Shown in pieces: positions 1 to 5,131 of a DNA stretch of 5,131 nucleotides. The translations under genes and the position numbers were made by a program. Origin of the DNA: Planctomycetaceae bacterium. Lineage in GTDB: Bacteria; Planctomycetota; Planctomycetia; Planctomycetales; Planctomycetaceae. How positions within the stretch are numbered: the first letter of the stretch is position 1; the number at the start of each line of letters is the position of its first letter. The stretch is from contig JAGQQP010000343.1 in assembly GCA_020426085.1 (NCBI GenBank), positions 1 through 5,131 on the forward strand. Direction: 5' to 3'. A model generated the notes under the pieces. It worked only from the letters and a program-made list of their open reading frames with translations, had not been told where the DNA came from and ran no database searches.

Positions 1-145
1 TGATATGCAGATGGCAATCCAGCTTTTTATTTTTCTTTGCCTCAGCAGCAGTCTCCGCTGCCACATTTGACTTGAGTGCGGCACTACAGCAGGCCGCTCC
101 TGCCGCAAGCAGAAACCCACGTCTTGACAAATTCTGGTTCAACAT
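1..145 (-). CDS. Tat-exported amidohydrolase-like protein, N-terminal 48 residues (cut by left edge)
   Basis: The frame starts at an ATG at 145-143 and runs off the left edge, so only 48 codons are visible. The N-terminus reads MLNQNLSRRGFLLAAGAACC, a twin-arginine signal (S-R-R-G-F-L at residues 7-12) followed by a short hydrophobic stretch to about residue 24. A plausible signal peptidase site is after V-A-A at residues 28-30. A lysine-rich linker follows, then K-L-D-C-H-L-H-I at residues 41-48. A D-x-H-x-H motif right after the linker is how metal-dependent amidohydrolases of the amidohydrolase-2/TIM-barrel type begin, with the two histidines as metal ligands. The start is well supported: an in-frame TGA lies five codons upstream, and an AAAAGGG Shine-Dalgarno-like run (158-152) sits 6 nt before the ATG, the best such site in the window. 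Export by Tat suggests a folded, metal-loaded periplasmic enzyme. The substrate cannot be told, and a sugar-phosphate-isomerase-like or other TIM-barrel enzyme is possible. Confidence 0.72.
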   Translation of the reverse strand, partial: MLNQNLSRRGFLLAAGAACCSAALKSNVAAETAAEAKKNKKLDCHLHI

Positions 146-333
146 CGTCAACCCTTTTCATCCCGGTCGTCGTAGTACAGACACTGTGTCATGTAGCGCC
201 GTCGTTCATTTCTGTCGACTTCAGAACGCAGTAGTCCACAGAACAGTACGGCCTCATGAAATTGTAATCGTTATTCCTTCTCAGATCCAGAATCTTAATT
301 GGGATCGTCAATACGAGGATCGGTTAATATACT
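146..333. other. Intergenic region between the synthetase-acetyltransferase and the Tat protein gene
   Basis: This 188-nt gap follows the TAG stop of the large fusion gene. I see no gene and no G+C-rich hairpin with a T-run, so an intrinsic terminator is not supported. The gap is long enough for a separate promoter for the Tat protein gene. The best minus-strand -10-like hexamer is TACAAT (266-261), but no good -35 lies 16-18 nt upstream. A TTGACG (311-306) resembles a -35 but has no matching -10 downstream. A short palindrome, GACAC-t-GTGTC, lies at 180-190, about 35 nt before the ATG, and could be an operator half-site pair or chance. None of these elements is strong enough to annotate separately. 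Confidence 0.5.
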
Positions 334-3027
334 CTAGACGATTTCCAGTTTTTTCATCAGCAGGATGGTGTCCATGGAATGCGTATGCTGTTTGGCGAAG
401 TCACGCTTTCGAAACATTTCCAGCATGCGATAGTTATCGGGAGCTGTTTCAGCCACGATCCGTTGCACCCCCCAGATGCGACAGACATCCAGACAGTAAT
501 CCGTCAGGATTGATCCCAGCCCCTGTCCCTGCCAGGGATCCCCCACCAGTACAGCATACTCGGCTTCCTGATGATCCGCGTCTGCTACCATACGGCCCAC
601 TCCAATCAGCTGCCCTGTGGGATCTTCCACTCTTTCTGCGACAATGGCAATTTCACGGTCGTAGTCAATAAAACAGAAGCGGGTTGCCATTTCATGTGTT
701 GTCCCTTGAAAGGTAAACCGGAACCTTGCTCGAATCGATTCGGGTGAACAGCCTCGCAGCAGTTCGTGCCATTTATTTTCATCCTCAGGTTGAATCGGAC
801 GCAGTCGCGCCAGGGTGCCATCCTTGAGTGTCACGGTTTTTGAAAACTCTTCCGGAACAGGACGGATCGCCAGATGCGAATAAGGGCGCGACGATTTTTG
901 ACTCTGTGTCCGGTCAACAACAATCCGTGCATCCAGGGCAATGGAATAAGCGGGTGTTACCATGAGAGGATTGATATCCAGTTCGACGATTTCCGGTATA
1001 TCGGCCACGAAGTAGGACAACCGGATCAACACTTCGATCAACTGATCCTGGTTCACCGCAGGATGCCCACGATAACCGTTCAACAAAGGCCAGGAACGCA
1101 GCGACTCCAGCGCGTGCCGCGCCAGCCGTTCATTTAAAGGTGGAAGTTCCAGCGCACGATCCTGATATAATTCGGCGGAAGTTCCCCCCGCTCCCACCAG
1201 CAGAACCATCCCAAATACCGGATCCCGTTTGACTCCCAAAATCAGTTCATGTCCTTCCGGCTCGGAAACCATTTTCTGAACAGTCACTCCCTCCACATTC
1301 GCATCCGGTCGCGCCGCTTTCACACGCTGTATGATGCGGTCATAGGCTTCGCTGATTTCATGCTCATCGTATAGATCCAGTTCGACTCCCCCCACATCTG
1401 TTTTGTGAGTAATCTGTTCTGAGAAAACTTTGAGCACGACCGGCAGCCCCATTTCGTGAGACAACTTCACAGCTTCTTCAGCGCTGCGGGCGATTTCTGT
1501 TCGATTGACTGGTATCCCATACGCTTCCAGAAGACGTTTCGAGGTACATTCAGAGAGAATGTCACGCTCCTCCTGCAACGCGGTTTCAGCCAGTTCCCGC
1601 AGGTGGCCGCGATCAAGTGAATACTGAACCGGCATCGCCCGCGGCATTTCGTACAGAAACTGACGATTCCGGGCATAGGTCACCAGATACATAAAAGCCC
1701 GCACAGCCTGTTCGGGAGTGTTGTAGGTGGGAATGCCGGCACTGTTCAGCTTCCTCGTTCCCTCCAGGACTTTACTCCCTCCCATCCAGGAAGTGAGTAC
1801 AGGTTTCGATGTCGACTTCGCAGCTTTGATCACCGCATCTGCAGCACCAGTCGGATCAGTCATTGCCTGAGGCGACAATACCACGAGCACCCCATCCACG
1901 TGTGAATCAGCGAGCACAATTTCCAGCGCGTCCCCGAATCGTTCCGGCGGCGCATCCCCCAGAACATCCAGCGGATTCCCATGAGACCACGCAGACGGTA
2001 ACACACCATTTAACCGTTCAATGGTGTCTTCCGAAAGTTCTGCCAGAACTCCCTGTCGCTCCAGCAGCGCATCAGTGGCCATGACACCCGGACCGCCGGC
2101 ATTGGTGACAATCGCCAGACGATCCCCTCGTGGAGTGCGGTGTCGTGCGAGCAATTCAGCACAGTCAAACAGGTCATCCAGTTCAAAAACGCGGACAATC
2201 CCTGCGCGGGCAAACGCCGCTTCATAGACAGCATCCACACCGGCCATCGCCCCCGTATGAGATGCCGCCGCTTTGGCAGATTCCTGAAAACGTCCCGCTT
2301 TATACGCAATGATCGGTTTATTTTTGGTAAACGCCCGCGCCGCCGACATGAACTGACGCGCTTCGGTAATCGACTCAACATACAGAATGATCGACTTCGT
2401 CTGCTGATCCAAAGCAAAATAATCAATCAGGTCAGCCATACCGACATCCAGCATGTTTCCCACAGAGACGAAGTGAGAAAAACCAACTTTTTCCTGTAAC
2501 GCCCAGTCCAGTACTGCAGTGCAGAGCGCACCAGACTGCGAAATAAAAGCGACATTTCCCTTGAGAGGCATATCGGTGGCAAAACTGGCGTTCAGATTGA
2601 AGTAGGGAGCCATGATCCCCAGACAGTTCGGTCCGATAATTCGCATGCCCGAGAACTGTCGGGCTATATTCAGAACCTGTTGTTCCAGTTCTTTTCCTGC
2701 GGCACCTGTTTCACGAAAACCGGCGGACAGAATCACAATGCCCCGGATTCCCGCTGTCCCACATTGTAGAATCACTTCAGGAATCGTTTGTGCCGGCGTG
2801 CAGATGACCGCCAGATCGACAGGTTCAGGCAGTTCCAGTACCGATTGATAACAGCGATGTTCGCCTAACTGAGTATGTCGGGAATTCACCGGATAGATTT
2901 CTCCAGCAAATTCGCCCGCCAGCAGGTTCTGAAACACCGTCTGACCGACACTCAGCGGACGTTGGCTGGCTCCCACCACAGCAATCCGGCGGGGACGAAA
3001 TATTTTATCAAGGTTCCGAATCGGCAT
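334..3027 (-). CDS. Fused ADP-forming acyl/acetyl-CoA synthetase and GNAT acetyltransferase (Pat-like)
   Basis: The 897-residue product has the full architecture of Pat/YfiQ protein lysine acetyltransferases and of acetate-CoA ligase/GNAT fusions. Residues about 5-140 form the CoA-binding Rossmann domain (IAVVGAS at 15-21, IIGPNCLGI at 130-138). Residues about 150-460 form the two succinyl-CoA-ligase-like domains, with SQSGA at 163-167 and the phosphohistidine-type motif S-H-T-G-A (H257). Residues about 485-705 form an ATP-grasp domain with HKTDVGGVEL (H541-L550), GAGGTSAEL at 612-620 and E-L-D-I-N-P-L at 682-688. Residues about 730-893 are a GNAT domain whose acetyl-CoA loop is Q-G-Q-G-L-G (833-838), preceded by A-E-Y-A-V (822-826). 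The synthetase would make acyl-CoA from acid, ATP and CoA, and the GNAT domain would acetylate protein lysines. Length is close to the enterobacterial protein, about 890 residues. The start at 3027 gives the usual N-terminus, though no clear ribosome site precedes it. It lies 48 nt after the deacetylase gene and is probably co-transcribed. Whether the synthetase or acetylase role dominates cannot be read from sequence. Confidence 0.93.
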   Translation of the reverse strand: MPIRNLDKIFRPRRIAVVGASQRPLSVGQTVFQNLLAGEFAGEIYPVNSRHTQLGEHRCYQSVLELPEPVDLAVICTPAQTIPEVILQCGTAGIRGIVILSAGFRETGAAGKELEQQVLNIARQFSGMRIIGPNCLGIMAPYFNLNASFATDMPLKGNVAFISQSGALCTAVLDWALQEKVGFSHFVSVGNMLDVGMADLIDYFALDQQTKSIILYVESITEARQFMSAARAFTKNKPIIAYKAGRFQESAKAAASHTGAMAGVDAVYEAAFARAGIVRVFELDDLFDCAELLARHRTPRGDRLAIVTNAGGPGVMATDALLERQGVLAELSEDTIERLNGVLPSAWSHGNPLDVLGDAPPERFGDALEIVLADSHVDGVLVVLSPQAMTDPTGAADAVIKAAKSTSKPVLTSWMGGSKVLEGTRKLNSAGIPTYNTPEQAVRAFMYLVTYARNRQFLYEMPRAMPVQYSLDRGHLRELAETALQEERDILSECTSKRLLEAYGIPVNRTEIARSAEEAVKLSHEMGLPVVLKVFSEQITHKTDVGGVELDLYDEHEISEAYDRIIQRVKAARPDANVEGVTVQKMVSEPEGHELILGVKRDPVFGMVLLVGAGGTSAELYQDRALELPPLNERLARHALESLRSWPLLNGYRGHPAVNQDQLIEVLIRLSYFVADIPEIVELDINPLMVTPAYSIALDARIVVDRTQSQKSSRPYSHLAIRPVPEEFSKTVTLKDGTLARLRPIQPEDENKWHELLRGCSPESIRARFRFTFQGTTHEMATRFCFIDYDREIAIVAERVEDPTGQLIGVGRMVADADHQEAEYAVLVGDPWQGQGLGSILTDYCLDVCRIWGVQRIVAETAPDNYRMLEMFRKRDFAKQHTHSMDTILLMKKLEIV

Positions 3028-3075
3028 AAGAAATTGTCTTTGCTTATTTATTATGTGAACTGCAACAGCCTCTGA

Positions 3076-4008
3076 TCAGACAGACGCCAGTTCCAGTAAA
3101 TGATGTTCGATACATTCTGCCAGTGCGCCGGGATTGTACCCCCCTTCCAATACGCTCACGACGCGACCATTGGCATGCACGTCTGCGACCTCAAGTACGA
3201 TCCGCGTGAGCCTGGCAAAATCTTCACTCTCCAGCCCCAACGATCCCACCGGATCGTATTTATGCGCATCGAAGCCGGCACTGATCAGCACGAGTTGCGG
3301 TCTGATGCGAGCGGCCAGTTGTTCCACAGCCGAAGTAAACATTTCACAGTATTGTTCCCGCGACGTTCCCTCTTCTACCGGAACGTTGCAGTTTGTCCCC
3401 AGTCCCTTCCCGGCACCTGTCTCGGCAGCAGTTCCCGTATTCTGGTAAAAGGAGGCACGATGCATCGACAGAAATCCGACCTGACCATCTTCCCAGAAGA
3501 TTTCCTGCGTGCCATCTCCGTGATGTACGTCCCAGTCAATAATCAGAATCCGGTCCAGGCCCAGTTTCTCAATCGCCAGACGCGCACCAGCGGCGACATT
3601 GTTGAACAGACAAAATCCCAGCGCCGATTCCGGTGCCGCATGATGCCCCGGAGGCCTTACCAGACAGAATGCCCGCTCTGCTTTGTTTTGAACGATCTGC
3701 TCCACCGCATCACAGACAGCACCGACTGCCATTCGCGCTACTTTGTATGATTCGGGACAGACAACGCTATCTTCCGAAATATGCCCTCCCCCCTGTTCAC
3801 AGAAGTCTTGCACATAGCGAATATACTCACGCGAATGCACGCGTTCCAATACAGCATCTGAAACTTCAGTCCACGACCGTTGTCGGTAATGTGCGTGCAT
3901 GGCAATCTGGCTTGCGCGTCTCATCGCAGGAATGATCCGTGCCGCATTTTCCGGAAGATCTCCGGTTTCATGTTTCAAAAATACAGGGTCTGAATAAAGC
4001 AAGCTCAT
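3076..4008 (-). CDS. Histone deacetylase family zinc amidohydrolase (class II-like)
   Basis: The 310-residue product is a complete HDAC-fold enzyme that would remove acetyl groups from protein lysines or small amines such as acetylpolyamines in the cytoplasm. All active-site elements are visible: R-P-P-G-H-H-A with the paired histidines H122 and H123, G-F-C-L-F-N-N at 131-137, D-W-D-V-H-H-G-D-G-T-Q at 158-168 with zinc ligands D160 and H162, S-A-G-F-D-A-H with zinc ligand D247, and L-E-G-G-Y with the transition-state tyrosine Y291. The RPPGHHA and DWDVHHG forms match class II-like bacterial HDACs better than AcuC, which has a class I-like histidine motif. I chose the ATG at 4008 because MSLLYSDPVF followed by H-E-T-G is the normal family N-terminus. 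The frame stays open to an ATG at 4158, but that adds 50 unconserved residues. Neither start has a strong Shine-Dalgarno. The next gene starts 48 nt downstream and encodes a Pat-like acetyltransferase fusion, which suggests an acetylation/deacetylation pair. Confidence 0.93.
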   Translation of the reverse strand: MSLLYSDPVFLKHETGDLPENAARIIPAMRRASQIAMHAHYRQRSWTEVSDAVLERVHSREYIRYVQDFCEQGGGHISEDSVVCPESYKVARMAVGAVCDAVEQIVQNKAERAFCLVRPPGHHAAPESALGFCLFNNVAAGARLAIEKLGLDRILIIDWDVHHGDGTQEIFWEDGQVGFLSMHRASFYQNTGTAAETGAGKGLGTNCNVPVEEGTSREQYCEMFTSAVEQLAARIRPQLVLISAGFDAHKYDPVGSLGLESEDFARLTRIVLEVADVHANGRVVSVLEGGYNPGALAECIEHHLLELASV

Positions 4009-4239
4009 AAAATTATTTTTCCGTATCCTGTCTGAATCATCATTCAGGCGCGGCACGATGCGGCAAAGGGGGCAATAAAACTCAAAGAGGTTTTTCGTGA
4101 TGGTATGATAAGAGCATACTATAATGACCAGGGGGAGGAAAAGTCCCGCGCACTTCATGTATACAGGACATTGACGGCAGTAGTGAGATAACTGCGAAAT
4201 GTCAGCCTGCCCTACGTAGTTCTGCCAGCACCGGGTTCT
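4009..4239. other. Intergenic region upstream of the deacetylase gene
   Basis: This 231-nt gap is the longest in the window and the likeliest place for a promoter serving the deacetylase and synthetase-acetyltransferase genes. On the minus strand a -10-like TATAGT lies at 4123-4118, but the hexamers 15-18 nt upstream do not resemble TTGACA, so it is only a candidate. No hairpin with a T-run follows the hemerythrin-like gene, so read-through is possible. An 8-bp palindrome CTACGTAG lies at 4212-4219 between two direct copies of CTGCC. The deacetylase reading frame remains open back to an ATG at 4158, so part of the region might be translated, though I consider that unlikely. Confidence 0.5.
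4032..4047. repeat. Perfect 6-bp inverted repeat before the deacetylase start
   Basis: The arms CTGAAT and ATTCAG are separated by 4 nt and lie 24-39 nt upstream of the chosen ATG at 4008. In the transcript it would form a short, A+U-containing hairpin, and in DNA it could be a dimeric repressor site. It is not followed by a T-run, so it is not a terminator. A repeat of this size can occur by chance. Confidence 0.35.
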
Positions 4240-4731
4240 TCATGATGACTGGTCGGGGGATGAATTTTCAAACGCTTCGCGGACACGCTGGATTTCCTCG
4301 TTCTCATTGATCCGCAGTTCATCCAGCAGTCCCTGCAGTTCCTGTAAGGCTTCATTCCAGTTCTGAAAGGGAGGCTCTGACTGCTTCAAGCGTGTACTGA
4401 AATCATCAATCCGTGTCAGAAATTCTTTATGCTTTTTCTGAAAATCCGGCACCATGATACAGAAGCCCGGCGATTCATCCATGAGTGGTTTAAAATATCC
4501 CTCCTGCTCCTCATCACAGAAATGCTTTGAGAGCTGATCCCGTAAACCTTCCATACGGGTACCCATTTCACCATATTTGGGTAATCCACGTTCATCCAGT
4601 TCTCTCCACCAGTCATTCAGCCCCTTAATATGACCCAGTACCTCTTCGTGGCTATCCAGCAGATACTGTAAATGCTCGTGTGACTTTTTTTTCGCATCTC
4701 CCTCAGGATTCATTCGATCTGGATGTTTCAT
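4240..4731 (-). CDS. Hemerythrin-like (HHE) helical protein with an incomplete metal-ligand set
   Basis: The 163-residue, highly charged product looks entirely alpha-helical and cytoplasmic, with no signal peptide or membrane segment. The spacing of histidines and acidic residues resembles a four-helix hemerythrin/HHE domain. Helix 1 carries D-S-H-E-E-V-L-G-H (H28, H34), helix 2 carries K-H-F-C-D-E-E (H70, E74, E75), and helix 3 carries K-K-H-K-E-F (H101). Helix 4 would be I-N-E-N-E-E-I at 141-147. In canonical hemerythrins helix 3 has two histidines and helix 4 has one; here the second helix-3 histidine is missing and N142 or N144 sits where the helix-4 histidine is expected. A full di-iron oxygen-binding site is therefore doubtful. 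The start at 4731 lies 32 nt after the PEP synthase stop, which suggests co-transcription. An alternative ATG at 4713 would remove six residues, and neither has a clear ribosome site. The function is unknown; redox or iron sensing is a family-based guess only. Confidence 0.62.
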   Translation of the reverse strand: MKHPDRMNPEGDAKKKSHEHLQYLLDSHEEVLGHIKGLNDWWRELDERGLPKYGEMGTRMEGLRDQLSKHFCDEEQEGYFKPLMDESPGFCIMVPDFQKKHKEFLTRIDDFSTRLKQSEPPFQNWNEALQELQGLLDELRINENEEIQRVREAFENSSPDQSS

Positions 4732-4763
4732 ATCTGTTTGTCACTTTCTATGTCTCAATCAGA

Positions 4764-5131
4764 TTAACACGATGCCAGGTTGGATTCGACTTCCGCGATA
4801 CGCGTTACCGTTTTCACGACGGCATCTGGATTCAGTGAGATACTGTCAATCCCCTGCTTCACCAGAAATTCCGCGATTTCCGGGTAATCGCTGGGTGCCT
4901 GGCCACAAATACCGATCTTTTTCCCGGCAGATTTCACACGTTGAATGGCGCTCGCGAGCGATTCCATCACGGCCGGGTCCCGTTCATCAAAGATGGATGC
5001 AACGACTTCAGAATCGCGATCTACGCCCAGTGTCAACTGGGTCAGATCGTTGGAACCGATCGAAAATCCATCGAAGATTTCTGCGAACGCTTCAGCCTGA
5101 ATGACATTACTGGGAATCTCGCACATGATAT
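4764..5131 (-). CDS. ppsA: Phosphoenolpyruvate synthase, C-terminal end (cut by right edge)
   Basis: The visible part is the last ~121 codons, ending in TAA at 4766-4764. The frame stays open through the right edge, and the internal methionine of MCEIPSN is not the start. Motifs are those of the PEP/pyruvate-binding TIM-barrel domain shared by PEP-utilising enzymes: M-C-E-I-P-S-N, then [10 protein letters not shown] followed by G-V-D-R-D, the family's second signature, and later [11 protein letters not shown], which holds the catalytic cysteine (codon 4907-4905). The tail [12 protein letters not shown] is typical of PEP synthase rather than pyruvate phosphate dikinase or enzyme I of the phosphotransferase system. 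The enzyme converts pyruvate, ATP and water to PEP, AMP and phosphate for gluconeogenesis. The full family protein is about 800 residues, so roughly 85% lies outside the window. It is probably co-transcribed with the small gene 32 nt downstream. Confidence 0.93.
   Translation of the reverse strand, partial: IMCEIPSNVIQAEAFAEIFDGFSIGSNDLTQLTLGVDRDSEVVASIFDERDPAVMESLASAIQRVKSAGKKIGICGQAPSDYPEIAEFLVKQGIDSISLNPDAVVKTVTRIAEVESNLASC

Noticed and set aside
290..333. Possible terminator after the fusion gene
   Set aside because: The only stem is 4 bp (TCGT/ACGA at 305-316) with GATC repeats around it and no T-run on the minus strand.
72..671. Long open frame on the plus strand, 199 codons
   Set aside because: It runs antisense across the GNAT end of the fusion gene, the intergenic gap and the Tat gene start. 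Its product is rich in R, P and S with no recognisable domain, typical of a shadow of real coding sequence.
2010..2426. Open frame on the minus strand inside the fusion gene, 138 codons
   Set aside because: It is an out-of-frame reading of the synthetase domain, arginine-rich and without motifs, while the main frame is strongly conserved.
3100..3750. Open frame on the plus strand, 216 codons
   Set aside because: It is antisense to the deacetylase gene, whose catalytic motifs prove the minus strand is coding. The product resembles no family.
4120..4173. Plus-strand TATAAT (4120-4125), GGGGGAGG (4131-4138) and an ATG at 4157
   Set aside because: The combination looks like a promoter and ribosome site, but no good -35 precedes it, the spacing to the ATG is too long, and the frame stops after five codons.
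334..4731. Defence system, mobile element or CRISPR content
   Set aside because: No nuclease, transposase, integrase, phage gene, array repeats or terminal inverted repeats were seen. The genes read as metabolic and regulatory.
4764..5126. A complete small gene starting at the ATG at 5126
   Set aside because: That methionine is the internal one of the M-C-E-I-P-S-N motif of PEP synthase. The frame stays open to the window edge, so this is the tail of a larger gene.

Overview
This 5.1 kb window is bacterial chromosomal DNA with all five recognisable genes on the minus strand. The reading order is therefore from the right edge to the left. Base composition looks moderate (about half G+C by eye, not counted). 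Shine-Dalgarno signals are weak or absent for most genes, and the last gene has a Tat-type signal. These traits and the overall protein flavour would fit a planctomycete-like bacterium of moderate GC. That assignment is an inference from general impression, and I see no marker gene that proves it.

Layout, in transcription order: (1) 5131-4764, the C-terminal end of phosphoenolpyruvate synthase, cut by the window edge. (2) 4731-4240, a small helical hemerythrin-like protein, 32 nt after the synthase. (3) A 231-nt gap with a 6-4-6 inverted repeat just before the next start. (4) 4008-3076, a zinc-dependent histone-deacetylase-family amidohydrolase of the class II-like type, with all catalytic motifs present. 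(5) 3027-334, after only 48 nt, an 897-residue fusion of an ADP-forming acyl/acetyl-CoA synthetase and a C-terminal GNAT acetyltransferase, the architecture of the protein lysine acetyltransferase Pat (YfiQ/PatZ). (6) A 188-nt gap. (7) 145 to the left edge, the first 48 codons of a Tat-exported protein that begins an amidohydrolase-like domain.

The most interesting feature is the close pairing of (4) and (5). One gene encodes a putative lysine acetylase joined to an acetyl-CoA-forming enzyme. Its neighbour encodes a putative deacetylase. Together they could form a reversible acetylation switch tied to acetate/acetyl-CoA metabolism, combining a Pat-like writer (usually paired with a sirtuin in enterobacteria) with an HDAC-fold eraser (as in the Bacillus acuABC operon). 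The synthase domain keeps the histidines expected for real ADP-forming catalysis, so the protein may be an active enzyme as well as an acetylase. The upstream PEP synthase places the cluster near the pyruvate/acetyl-CoA/gluconeogenesis node. No tRNA, rRNA, CRISPR array, insertion sequence or convincing intrinsic terminator was seen.
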